Notes under the pieces: model-generated
Told to the model about the DNA's origin: nothing
What the model saw: only the letters and a program-made list of their open reading frames with translations
Database searches by the model: none
Made by a program: the position numbers and the translations under genes
Source: an uncultured Dorea sp.
Lineage (GTDB): Bacteria; Bacillota; Clostridia; Lachnospirales; Lachnospiraceae
Direction: 5' to 3'
NCBI GenBank assembly: GCA_910584615.1
Contig: CAJUAM010000012.1
Span: 1 to 64,000, forward strand
DNA: 64,000 nt
In this document: in pieces, positions 43,610 through 52,041 of the stretch
Numbering within the stretch: the stretch's first letter is position 1
Layout: every line of letters begins with the position of its first letter

Positions 43610-44069
43610 TTTTTAAGGCCATCGCTTTTATCAGTATTTTTGTCTGTTCGATGCTTAATGATGGGAGAAGTTTTGTCTGCTCTTTTGTGAGAAAATACAA
43701 TTCTTTTGTATCCGGGAATTTTAAAAGAGTTCCTTCTGTACCGCCTGTTTTGTAGCTTATAAAATGGATATTATTGAAATGGAGCCAGTCGTCCCATATA
43801 TATTCTGTCTTTTTATTATGCCTGTTAATGGAATCTGCAGTATCCGCGCGGGGGGACAGACGGTATTCAGGGCCGCATCCTTCTACTAATGTATGGACAG
43901 GTATGCCAAGTCCTTTGGCTATCTTATGAAGGGTCTTAAGCTTTGGGATGGATTTGCCCAGCTCATACCGCCGGATAGCAGAATCTGCCATGCCGCATAG
44001 GTTCCCAAGCTGCTTCTGTGTCAGATTATTTTCCTTTCGGATGCGTCTTATGTTTTCTCCGATTGTCAT
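43599..44069 (-). CDS. XRE-family transcriptional regulator
   Basis: A 156-residue protein with an N-terminal helix-turn-helix of the XRE/Cro class: GENIRRIRKENNLTQKQLGNLCGMADSAIRRYELGKSIPKLKTLHKIAKGLGI, followed by a C-terminal part of no known domain. ATG 44069 is chosen because GAGGTG lies six bases upstream on the minus strand; an in-frame GTG at 44078 is inside that ribosome site. It is encoded between the LanFEG operon and the divergent two-component genes and may repress one or both. Its promoter region holds repeated ATGTTCT motifs that are candidate operators. Confidence 0.85.
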   Translation of the reverse strand: MTIGENIRRIRKENNLTQKQLGNLCGMADSAIRRYELGKSIPKLKTLHKIAKGLGIPVHTLVEGCGPEYRLSPRADTADSINRHNKKTEYIWDDWLHFNNIHFISYKTGGTEGTLLKFPDTKELYFLTKEQTKLLPSLSIEQTKILIKAMALKNIR

Positions 44070-44134
44070 AACTTTCACCTCGATCTTATTGTTATATAGT
44101 CATCATATCATGTCAGATGTGAAAAGGAAAGTAT

Positions 44135-44233
44135 AAAAATGTTCTTTGTTTAAATTATAGAATAATATTGTTCTGTTTAATGTATAATATAAAAATGTTC
44201 TGATATGGATTAATATAAGTGCAAAAATGTTCT
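44135..44233. promoter_or_regulatory. Repeated ATGTTCT motifs in the divergent control region
   Basis: The 304-base gap between the XRE gene and the response regulator gene carries AAAAATGTTCT at 44135-44145, 44191-44201 and 44223-44233, plus a degenerate ATATTGTTCT at 44165-44174, spaced by 27-32 bases. This is a likely operator set for the XRE repressor. The remainder of the gap is AT-rich with no further gene. Confidence 0.55.
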
Positions 44234-44373
44234 TTATATGGATAAAGAGAGGAAACAGCGCAGGAAATGTGTTGCTTTATTTAAGTTTACCTTAATTTTC
44301 AAGGGCAGGATTGGAAAATAGAAAGGAGCGCGATTATAATAGGAGATAAAGAACCGGACAGGGAGGGGAGCGG

Positions 44374-45081
44374 ATGGAGAATTACAGATATAAGATCCTT
44401 ATCGTGGATGATAATACGGAACTTGTGAATCTGATTGCTGCTATATTAAAGGAGGCCGGATATCGTGAGGTGCTTACAGCCCGGTCAGTAAAGGAGGGTC
44501 TGAAAGTTTTCCATGAGAGCAGGCCGGATATGGCGGTACTGGATATTATGCTGCCGGACGGAGATGGCTTTTTGCTGTTTACAAAGATGAGAGAGGTATC
44601 AGAAATCCCTATCCTATTTTTGTCAGCGAAGGATGAGGATGAGGACAGACTGTTTGGACTTGGACTCGGGGCGGATGATTATATAACAAAACCATTTCTT
44701 CCTAAAGAACTTGTACTGAGAGTACATGCAGTTCTTAAGAGGACTTATCATATTAAAGAAGAGAAGGAAGAGGCAGTGATCAGACTGGGAGAGCATGAGG
44801 TGCTGCCGGAGCGGGCAGTAGTCCGTTTTAAAGGTGAGGAGGCTGCGCTGACCGCAAAAGAATTTGCCTTGTTCATGAAACTGAATCAGAACCGTGGGCG
44901 TATCGTCACTTTTGATGCACTCTGTAACGCAGTATGGGGAGACTTTTACTACGGATATGAGAATACATTGATGGTGCATATCAGACATCTGAGGGAGAAG
45001 CTTGAAGATGACCCGTCTCATCCAAAGTGGATTCTGACAGCGAGAGGACTGGGCTACCGTCTGATGAAGGAGCAGCTATGA
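44374..45081 (+). CDS. OmpR-family response regulator
   Basis: A 235-residue response regulator with N-terminal REC (IVDDNTELVNLIAAILKEAGY, Asp in AVLDIMLPDGDG, LSAKD, Lys in ITKPFLPKEL) and C-terminal winged helix (LTAKEFALFMKLNQNRGRIVTFDALCNAVWGD...LMVHIRHLREKLEDDP...TARGLGYRL). It is co-translated with the histidine kinase by an ATGA overlap. It probably activates the adjacent LanFEG operon in response to a peptide signal, by analogy with CprRK-type systems; this is inference from context. ATG 44374 follows GGGAGGGGAGCGG. Confidence 0.92.
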   Translation: MENYRYKILIVDDNTELVNLIAAILKEAGYREVLTARSVKEGLKVFHESRPDMAVLDIMLPDGDGFLLFTKMREVSEIPILFLSAKDEDEDRLFGLGLGADDYITKPFLPKELVLRVHAVLKRTYHIKEEKEEAVIRLGEHEVLPERAVVRFKGEEAALTAKEFALFMKLNQNRGRIVTFDALCNAVWGDFYYGYENTLMVHIRHLREKLEDDPSHPKWILTARGLGYRLMKEQL

Positions 45082-46484
45082 AAAGCCTGTTAAAGATCAT
45101 CCGGCGTTATTCCCTGATGGTAGGGCTTATCATCTTTATTATATTGTTCTGTAATGCCGGTGTACTGGTCGGAATTACTTATATGGCAGGACGCGGCATT
45201 GAAGCTCAGGACTACGGGCGGAAAAGTATGGAGCTGACAGGAAAAGAACTCCTGCGCGAAAAGGAAGGCGTTGTGATCTCGGAAAAAGGGATGGAAATCC
45301 TTGAGGATACAGATTTTGTCTGGGCGATGGCTCTTGATGGAAAGGGCCGCGCCGTATGGGAGTGGAATCTTCCGGATGACATTCCAAGGAGTTATACATT
45401 ACAGGATGTCTCTGGATTTTCCAGATGGTATCTTAAGGATTATCCGGTAAGGACATGGAAAAGCGGGGAATGGCTTCTGGTGTTTGGATGTGATAAAGAG
45501 AGTGTCGTAAGGCATGATATGATAATGTCAATTGAGATGTTTGAGTTTCTGCCGGTATATATGAAAGCAATAGTGCTTATAAATCTTGTGATCATTGCAG
45601 TGTTCATCGTTGGTTTTGGTTTCCGGTCTTATCACGCCTTGAGACCGGTGGCTGAAGGGATTGAGAAGCTGTCACTTGGAGGAGCAACGGATATTCCTGA
45701 AAATGGAGCTTTGGAAGAGATAGCAAAAGAACTGAATCTTGTGTCGAGAAAGCTTGAAGAACAACAAAGGGCACTTGCAAAAAGAGATGAGGCAAGGACT
45801 GAGTGGATCGCCGGAGTTTCTCATGATATCCGGACACCGCTTTCTCTGATCATGGCATATTCAGATCAATTGGCAAAGGATGAAAATCTTGGCGGGAAAA
45901 ACAAAAATATAGCAGAGAACATGAAAAAGCAGAGTCTTATCATCCGTCAGCTTATTGCGGATTTAAATCTTACGTCCAAATTGGCATTTCAGGCGCAGCC
46001 TCTGAAAAAAAAGATCTGCTCTCCGGCGGCGCTCTTAAGGGACTGTGTTGCGGAATTTTATAACGGGCAGACAGAATGGGGGCCAGATAGTGAGAGTATC
46101 TCACCGGTACTTGACGATCTTCACACGGTAGAGATCATTGTGGGAAAAGAGGCGGAGAGTATAAGGATAACGGCAGATGAAGGGCTTATCAGACGGGCGG
46201 TCAGGAATCTTATCGGAAACAGCATACGGCATAACAAAGAGGGGTGTCATGTAACTGTTACATTATCCGTCAGAGAGGATAAGATCTGCTGGCGCATAGA
46301 GGATACGGGCAGCGGGATTCCGGAAATCGTCGTGCAGAATATAGACAGGCCGGATAGCGAGGTACACATCATGGGGCTTCGGCTTGCGTTCCAGATCGCA
46401 AAGGCCCATGGAGGAGAGCTTACCTTTATCAGACGGGAGGGCGGAAGCTATGATGTGGAATTTTCGGTGGAAAGAGAAGTATAA
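45078..46484 (+). CDS. Sensor histidine kinase
   Basis: A 468-residue kinase with two membrane helices (about 11-35 and 168-190) flanking a short extracellular region, a HAMP-like linker, HisKA (GVSHDIRTPLSLIMAYSDQLA) and HATPase (IGNSIRHN, EDTGSGIP, GLRLAFQIAKAHGG). The short extracellular loop is about 130 residues. It pairs with the regulator at 44374 through a 4-base overlap. Likely senses cell-envelope stress or antimicrobial peptide. The C-terminal end reads EFSVEREV. Confidence 0.9.
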   Translation: MKSLLKIIRRYSLMVGLIIFIILFCNAGVLVGITYMAGRGIEAQDYGRKSMELTGKELLREKEGVVISEKGMEILEDTDFVWAMALDGKGRAVWEWNLPDDIPRSYTLQDVSGFSRWYLKDYPVRTWKSGEWLLVFGCDKESVVRHDMIMSIEMFEFLPVYMKAIVLINLVIIAVFIVGFGFRSYHALRPVAEGIEKLSLGGATDIPENGALEEIAKELNLVSRKLEEQQRALAKRDEARTEWIAGVSHDIRTPLSLIMAYSDQLAKDENLGGKNKNIAENMKKQSLIIRQLIADLNLTSKLAFQAQPLKKKICSPAALLRDCVAEFYNGQTEWGPDSESISPVLDDLHTVEIIVGKEAESIRITADEGLIRRAVRNLIGNSIRHNKEGCHVTVTLSVREDKICWRIEDTGSGIPEIVVQNIDRPDSEVHIMGLRLAFQIAKAHGGELTFIRREGGSYDVEFSVEREV

Positions 46485-46544
46485 TTTTTCCGGATCAGTA
46501 CATAATATCTACAAGTGATCTTTTATATGGAAGGAGTGTACGCT

Positions 46545-46745
46545 GTGGATGGAATAAAGACAGATCTTTTCCCGGAGAATCTGCGCGCCGCAAAGAACGA
46601 TATGGGAAAACAGGAGACTGGGGTAGGGCAGGAGAACCGTGCAGGATCAATGAAAGCAGAAAGTGGGTATAAGGATACTATGACACCGGAGGAACCGCTC
46701 TCGGAGACGGAGCATAAAAAGGATACCGGATCAAAGGAAGTATAG
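46545..46745 (+). CDS. Small hydrophilic protein of unknown function
   Basis: A 66-residue acidic, hydrophilic protein (start VDGIKTDLFPENLRAAKND) with repeated E-x-K and G-x-x-K-D pieces. GTG 46545 follows AAGGAGTG with a 9-base gap, while upstream in-frame ATGs lack ribosome sites. No domain is recognised. It lies between the histidine kinase and the HD gene. An imperfect hairpin followed by T7 lies at about 46765-46802. It may be a real small protein or an unused frame. Confidence 0.4.
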   Translation: MDGIKTDLFPENLRAAKNDMGKQETGVGQENRAGSMKAESGYKDTMTPEEPLSETEHKKDTGSKEV

Positions 46746-46934
46746 GGCTGTAAAAGAAGGCTTGCGAAGATCACAGGATGATCTTTGGGAGTTTTCTTTT
46801 TTTATGAAAAAGGGAAAAGAAAATGGCGCTGAAGGATACCGGATACAGGTATTTGTTTTGAGGGGTTTTAATGCTAGAATATGATACATATTAAAGATAA
46901 TGGTAATATATTAGAAGATACGGGAGGATATAAG

Positions 46935-47525
46935 ATGGAAAGAAGACTTTCGCGGCAGTTTGATTTTATTAAGGAGATTGACAAAGAGAAGTTCATAGGA
47001 CGCCAGACCTATCTGTCTGATGGTGTGAGAAAGGAAAATGACGCTGAACATGCGTGGCATATAGCACTTATGGCGATCCTTCTAAGCGAATATGCCAATG
47101 AAGAGATCGACGTGTTAAAGACAGTGACTATGCTGCTCATACATGACCTTGTAGAGATTGATGCGGGAGATACATACGCATATGATGAGGAAGGGAATAA
47201 GACAAAAGATCAGCGGGAGAAAAAAGCGGCGGACAGGATCTTTGGTCTGCTTCCAAAAGATCAGCAGGAAAAGCTTAGGGGATTATGGGATGAATTTGAA
47301 GAGTGGGAAAGTCCGGAGGCACGATTCGCCCATGCGATGGACCGTATTCAGCCTCTTATGCTGAACGCGGCGGCAGAAGGAAAAAGCTGGGAAGAGCATG
47401 GAGTACGCCTTGAGCAGGTACTTGCAAGAAATAAGCATACCGCCAAAGGTTCTGAGAAACTCTGGCAGTATGCTTATGAGAATTTTATTGCTCTTAGTGC
47501 GGAGAAAGGGATGCTTAAGGAGTAA
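46935..47525 (+). CDS. HD-domain 5'-nucleotidase-like protein (YfbR/HDDC2 family)
   Basis: A 196-residue HD phosphohydrolase. Metal ligands can be seen in NDAEHAWHIALMAILLSEYAN (His) and LLIHDLVEIDAGDTYAYDEEGN (His-Asp); the later Asp in FAHAMDRIQPLML completes the family pattern. Homologues hydrolyse deoxynucleoside 5'-monophosphates. ATG 46935 has GGGAGG seven bases upstream; the in-frame ATG at 46881 has none. It is convergent with the polyamine transporter operon (8-base gap). Confidence 0.87.
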   Translation: MERRLSRQFDFIKEIDKEKFIGRQTYLSDGVRKENDAEHAWHIALMAILLSEYANEEIDVLKTVTMLLIHDLVEIDAGDTYAYDEEGNKTKDQREKKAADRIFGLLPKDQQEKLRGLWDEFEEWESPEARFAHAMDRIQPLMLNAAAEGKSWEEHGVRLEQVLARNKHTAKGSEKLWQYAYENFIALSAEKGMLKE

Positions 47526-47533
47526 GTGAGTAT

Positions 47534-49423
47534 TTACCTGGATTTTACCTCTTTCCAAAGTTCATTATAGATAGCATCGTTCTCATCTCCGAGGAACTTG
47601 AAAGTTTCGCAGCGGCCAAGCTCTTTTTCATCAGGAAAAGCGATTTTGCTGTTGCGGAGCTCCGGTTCTTCAATGAGGGCCCTGCCGCCCTCATTTGGGA
47701 TAGAGTAAGTAATATAATCAAAGTTCATTTTCGCGACTTCAGGTCTGCAGATAAAGTTGATAAAGGCTTCGGCATTCTCTTTATGTTTTGCGTTTTTAGG
47801 GATGACAAGAGAGTCGATCCATATATTGGAGCCTTCCTTTGGGATAACATATTCAAGATCCGGATTTTCCAACTGGGTATAAATAGCTTCCCCGGAGTAG
47901 ATCACCCCGATCGCGGCTTCATTTCCGATCATCTTATCACGGACCTGATCTACTACATAAGCCTGTACGAGGGGCTTTTGTTCTATCAAAAGCTTCTGGG
48001 CGGCAGTAAGCTCGTCAAGATTGGTGGAGTTTAAGGAATATCCAAGATATTTAAGAGCTACCCCAAAAGCATCTCGTACACTGTCCTGCATAAGAATACT
48101 GTCTTTATATTTTTCGTCCCACAGGACGGACCAGCTGTCAATGGGTTCATCCACCATGGTCTTGTTGTACAGGATTCCTACTGTACCCCAGAGGTACGGG
48201 ACAGAATATTTGTTGTCCGGATCAAACTGTCTGGATTGTTCCATATAAACATCCCCGATATTTTTAATGTTGGGGATATTGCTGAAATCAATTTCCGCAA
48301 GCAGATCATTTTCAATCATCCGTTCGACCATGTAATCAGAAGGACATACTACGTCGTAAGCGATAGCGCCGGACTGGACCTTCGGATACATGATCTCATT
48401 TGTCTCGTATTCTTCATATACAACGTTGATGCCTGTCTCCTCTTCGAACATCTCAATCGCGTCAGGATCAAGATACTCTCCCCAGTTGTAGACTATGACC
48501 TGATTGTCTCCGCCGAGTCTGTCTGCCTTTGTGCTGTAGAAGATACCTCCGATAGTAATAATTGACACCATCATTGCAGGTACGACTTTACGCAGTAGGA
48601 AACGGCTGACCTTATGCCGTCTTGCTGTGGCGGCAGAAAGAATCTTTTTGCGGTCCTCCTTCTCATCCGGCGCTATATTTACCAGGATCAGCAACAGGAG
48701 AACAGAAAGAAACATGATCGTAGACAACGCGTAGATCTCTGGACGGATCCCTTTCCTTACTTCGCTGTATATCTTTGTAGACAGGGTATCCACTCCGGGA
48801 CCTTTTGTAAAGTGCGTGATCACAAAGTCGTCCAGTGACATGGTGAACGCCAGAAGGAATCCTGAGGATACTCCCGGCAGGATATCGGGGAACACAACTT
48901 TGAAAAAAGCGTAAAGCGGTGAAGCCCCCAGATCCAAAGCCGCCTCATAAGTGCTGATGTTCGTCTGTTTGAGACGAGGCATGACGCTCAAGATCACATA
49001 TGGAAGATTGAACGTGATATGCGCGACAAGGATCGTGGAAAAGCCAAGGGAAAAACGAAATGCTATAAATAGAAGCATGAGCGAGATTCCTGTCACGATA
49101 TCTGCGTTGAGCATAGGTATATTTGTTACTCCCATCATAGCCGTGCGGTATTTGCGGCGCAGTGCGTGGATGCCGATAGCCCCGGCAGTTCCAAGAAGTG
49201 TTGCGATTAATGCCGATAATAGCGCGATCTCCAGTGTCGTATAGAGAGCGGTCATGATCTGATCGTCCTGAAAGAGACGGACATACCATTTTGTTGTAAA
49301 TCCGCCCCATTTGGCACGGCTTTTGGAAGTGTTAAAGGAAAGGGCCATCAGTGTAACGATCGGTGCATATAACAGTATGATGATAAATATGAGGTAGAAT
49401 CTTTGTATATATTTTTTGATCAA
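47534..49423 (-). CDS. Polyamine ABC transporter permease-substrate-binding protein fusion (PotCD)
   Basis: A 629-residue fusion of PotC permease and PotD binding protein. Residues 1-265 hold six helices and the permease signature EAALDLGASPLYAFFKVVFPDILPG; residues 275-300 are an extra membrane anchor; the rest is a solute-binding domain starting at NQVIVYNWGEYLDPDAI and containing VVCPSDYMVERMIENDLLAEIDFSNIPN. Other bacteria encode these as two genes with a lipoprotein binding protein. Here the binding domain is tied to the membrane by the transporter itself. The ATG overlaps the PotB stop by four bases. Substrate probably spermidine/putrescine. Confidence 0.92.
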   Translation of the reverse strand: MIKKYIQRFYLIFIIILLYAPIVTLMALSFNTSKSRAKWGGFTTKWYVRLFQDDQIMTALYTTLEIALLSALIATLLGTAGAIGIHALRRKYRTAMMGVTNIPMLNADIVTGISLMLLFIAFRFSLGFSTILVAHITFNLPYVILSVMPRLKQTNISTYEAALDLGASPLYAFFKVVFPDILPGVSSGFLLAFTMSLDDFVITHFTKGPGVDTLSTKIYSEVRKGIRPEIYALSTIMFLSVLLLLILVNIAPDEKEDRKKILSAATARRHKVSRFLLRKVVPAMMVSIITIGGIFYSTKADRLGGDNQVIVYNWGEYLDPDAIEMFEEETGINVVYEEYETNEIMYPKVQSGAIAYDVVCPSDYMVERMIENDLLAEIDFSNIPNIKNIGDVYMEQSRQFDPDNKYSVPYLWGTVGILYNKTMVDEPIDSWSVLWDEKYKDSILMQDSVRDAFGVALKYLGYSLNSTNLDELTAAQKLLIEQKPLVQAYVVDQVRDKMIGNEAAIGVIYSGEAIYTQLENPDLEYVIPKEGSNIWIDSLVIPKNAKHKENAEAFINFICRPEVAKMNFDYITYSIPNEGGRALIEEPELRNSKIAFPDEKELGRCETFKFLGDENDAIYNELWKEVKSR

Positions 49424-50250
49424 AATGCTGTTCCCTCCCCATCTTTATCATATTTGGCGATAAGCGCCATACTCAGAATAATGAAAACCATAAGAACAAG
49501 TGACATACCGCTTCCGACATGCCAGTTGCTTCCCTGCTTAAATTCCTGCTCGATCACATTTCCGATCAAAAGGATCTTGCTTCCGCCAAGCAAGTCGGAT
49601 ATGACGAAGGTAGTAAGAGCCGGGACAAATACCATCGTGACACCGCTGATGATCCCAGGGACGGATAATGGCAAGATGATGCGCAGGAAAGTCTGCAGGC
49701 TGTTTGCGCCAAGATCTCTTGCGGCGGCAATAACGTCACTGTCGATCTTTGACAATACATTGTAGATCGGCAGTACCATAAACGGCAGAAAATCATATAC
49801 CATGCCTAGTATGATGGCATAAGGTGTATTGATGATCTCCAGCGCGGGGAGATGAAAGAAGCCGAGTATGATGTTGATGATCCCATTTCTTTCTAATAGA
49901 TTCTGCCATGCGAGCGTCCGGAGCAGAAAATTCATCCACATAGGAAGGATGAAGATAAGTACGATAAAGCTTGACTGGTTTACCCCCAGATTGGTAAGGA
50001 CCATGCAGAGGGGATATGCCAATATCAGGCATATGGCAGTGCTTATAAGTGATAAAAGCAGCGCCAGTCCGAGAGCCTTCAGGTTTTCAGGTGTTGTTAT
50101 CTTTGCGATATTGTTAAATGTAAAATGTCCGTTCTTGTCGGTCAGTCCGTAATAAAAAATCATGAGAAGGGGGATGATGATGAATCCCGCAGCCCAGACG
50201 ATATAAGGACCGGCAAAAAGGCGCTTGATTTTTTTATCTTTATTCTTCAA
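49420..50250 (-). CDS. potB: Spermidine/putrescine ABC transporter permease PotB
   Basis: A 276-residue permease with six helices and the BPD_transp_1 loop EAARDLGANSLQTFLRIILPLSVPGI. N-terminal part YIVWAAGFIIIPLLMIFYYGLTDKNG is typical PotB. Its start overlaps the end of potA by 11 bases, and its end overlaps the potCD start, so all three are made from one mRNA. Confidence 0.92.
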   Translation of the reverse strand: MKNKDKKIKRLFAGPYIVWAAGFIIIPLLMIFYYGLTDKNGHFTFNNIAKITTPENLKALGLALLLSLISTAICLILAYPLCMVLTNLGVNQSSFIVLIFILPMWMNFLLRTLAWQNLLERNGIINIILGFFHLPALEIINTPYAIILGMVYDFLPFMVLPIYNVLSKIDSDVIAAARDLGANSLQTFLRIILPLSVPGIISGVTMVFVPALTTFVISDLLGGSKILLIGNVIEQEFKQGSNWHVGSGMSLVLMVFIILSMALIAKYDKDGEGTAF

Positions 50251-51313
50251 TTGATACAGCCTCCGCGTCTTCCGATTTTGGTTTCTTCATGATCTGGATG
50301 TCAAAGGGATCGACTCTGATACCTACTTCTGTTCCTACAGGAAACATATCCGTACTGTGGACCAGCCATTCATAACCGTTAGCCATAACATCCATCTCAT
50401 AGTGGACTCCCTTGAATATGAGAGAAGTAACGATTCCCTGCATAAGACCCTTCTTAGGCTTAACAAGATCAACATCCTCAGGACGTATGACGGCGTCTAC
50501 CGGCTTGTTTTTTCCGAATCCGGTATCAACACAGGGGAATTTCACGCCCTGGATCTTTACCAGTTTATCTTCTACCATGATTGCCGAGAAGATATTGCTC
50601 TCCCCGATAAAATCTGCTACAAACGCATTCTGGGGTTCATTGTAAATGTCTTCCGGCGTACCGATCTGCTGGATATTGCCCTGATTCATGACAACAATAG
50701 TATCCGACATCGTAAGAGCTTCCTCCTGGTCATGGGTAACGTAGACGAAGGTAATGCCAAGCTCATTTTTCAGCCGGATCAGCTCATACTGCATGTCCTG
50801 TCTGAGTTTTAAGTCGAGAGCACCCAGAGGTTCATCTAAAAGAAGAACTTTTGGTTCGTTGACGATGGCGCGGGCGATAGCGATCCGCTGCTGCTGGCCG
50901 CCGCTTAAGGAATCCGGCATACGTTCATTAAAGCCGTCCAGATTGACAAGCTTTAGGGCATACCTGATCTTATCATCAATATAAGTTTTTGATTTTCCCT
51001 TGATCTTTAAGCCGAAAGCAATATTTTCCGCAATCGTCATATTTGGGAAAAGGGCATATTTCTGAAATACGGTATTAAGCTGTCGTTTGTTAGGCGCAAG
51101 TTCGGTGATATCCTTTCCGTCAAAGATGACTTTTCCTTCATTCGGCGATTCAAAACCGCCGAGAATACGAAGAAGTGTAGTCTTGCCGCAGCCGCTGGGA
51201 CCAAGGAGCGTTAAAAACTCGTTTTCACGGATATAAAGGTTTAAGTTTTTTAAAACCTGATTCTCTCCAAATGATTTTGAGACATTTACAATATCAATTA
51301 ATTTATTAGACAT
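50240..51313 (-). CDS. potA: Spermidine/putrescine ABC transporter ATP-binding protein PotA
   Basis: ATPase subunit of polyamine uptake, 357 residues. Walker A GPSGCGKTT, Q-loop NTVFQKYALFPNMTIAENIAFG, signature LSGGQQQRIAIARA, Walker B VLLLDEPLGALD and switch H in VTHDQEEA are all present. The C-terminal TOBE domain follows (VVDAVIRPEDVDL-like). ATG 51313 has AAGGAG seven bases upstream; earlier in-frame ATGs lack ribosome sites. First transporter gene after the regulator, 20 bases apart. Confidence 0.95.
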   Translation of the reverse strand: MSNKLIDIVNVSKSFGENQVLKNLNLYIRENEFLTLLGPSGCGKTTLLRILGGFESPNEGKVIFDGKDITELAPNKRQLNTVFQKYALFPNMTIAENIAFGLKIKGKSKTYIDDKIRYALKLVNLDGFNERMPDSLSGGQQQRIAIARAIVNEPKVLLLDEPLGALDLKLRQDMQYELIRLKNELGITFVYVTHDQEEALTMSDTIVVMNQGNIQQIGTPEDIYNEPQNAFVADFIGESNIFSAIMVEDKLVKIQGVKFPCVDTGFGKNKPVDAVIRPEDVDLVKPKKGLMQGIVTSLIFKGVHYEMDVMANGYEWLVHSTDMFPVGTEVGIRVDPFDIQIMKKPKSEDAEAVSIEE

Positions 51314-51333
51314 ATCATTCTCCTTAAATATAT

Positions 51334-51873
51334 TTAAAAGCTTGGCGGGGTACTGATCCATATAATGACTGCGCCGCTGCTTCCCGCTTCAATAAAATGT
51401 TCCGAGTGAGGAGTAAAATAAAAGGATTCACCTTTTTTGGCAGTATACAGCTTTTTCCCGATATGGATCCGGATGGAGCCTTTGATGACATAACCGAATT
51501 CTTCACCTTCATGGGGGACATCGCGGTAAGTAAGTCCGCCGGGTTCTAAAGTAAGCCGGATCGGTTCCATGAGATTTTTCTGCGCGTTGGGAATGATCCA
51601 TTCAGTCTTGCTTTTTAATTCGGCGTCTATTTTTTCAAAATAGTCGTCAAAATGAAAGACTACCTGCTCTTCCGGTTTTTCACTGAAAAATTCATTGATC
51701 GTAGTTCCAAGACATTGAAGAATGTCTACAAGTGTCGCAATGGAGGGAGAAGTAAGATCCCGCTCTAACTGTGAGATAAAGCCTTTGGACAGTTCTGAGC
51801 GTCCGGCAAGTTCTTCCTGCGTAAGACCTTTTTCAATGCGAAGCTGCTTTAATTTCTTTCCGATTTCCATCAT
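51334..51873 (-). CDS. XRE-cupin transcriptional regulator of polyamine transport (PuuR-like)
   Basis: A 180-residue regulator with an XRE helix-turn-helix (KLKQLRIEKGLTQEELAGRSELSKGFISQLERDLTSPSI) and a C-terminal cupin ligand-binding domain (HEGEEFGYVIKGSIRIHIGKKLYTAKKGESFYFTP.SEHFIEAG). Such HTH-cupin proteins head polyamine operons in many Firmicutes. Start ATG 51873 (followed by another ATG) has GATGAGGAT upstream. The strong promoter at 51940-51967 drives regulator, potA, potB and potCD as one operon; autoregulation is likely but not shown. Confidence 0.9.
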   Translation of the reverse strand: MMEIGKKLKQLRIEKGLTQEELAGRSELSKGFISQLERDLTSPSIATLVDILQCLGTTINEFFSEKPEEQVVFHFDDYFEKIDAELKSKTEWIIPNAQKNLMEPIRLTLEPGGLTYRDVPHEGEEFGYVIKGSIRIHIGKKLYTAKKGESFYFTPHSEHFIEAGSSGAVIIWISTPPSF

Positions 51874-51939
51874 ATTATCCTCATCTTTTTCATTGTCGAA
51901 ATATGTGTGACAGTAAAAATAAACAAAAAGTTTAGAATT

Positions 51940-51967
51940 ATTATACATCCTGCGCAAAAAAAATCAA
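51940..51967 (-). promoter_or_regulatory. Promoter of the polyamine operon
   Basis: On the minus strand TTGATT (51962-51967), 16-bp spacer and TATAAT (51940-51945). It precedes the regulator gene by 67 bases. Confidence 0.75.
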
Positions 51968-51978
51968 TAGTTTTATGG

Positions 51979-52014
51979 AAAAATTTTGGGCGGGGAATCT
52001 GCCGCCGCCCAAAA
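51979..52014 (-). terminator. Terminator of aroC
   Basis: Ten-bp perfect stem TTTTGGGCGG (51984-51993) and CCGCCCAAAA (52005-52014), followed on the minus strand by TTTTT. Ends the chorismate synthase transcript. Confidence 0.85.
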
Positions 52015-52041
52015 GAGATTTTTTTAAAGAAACAAAGAAGA

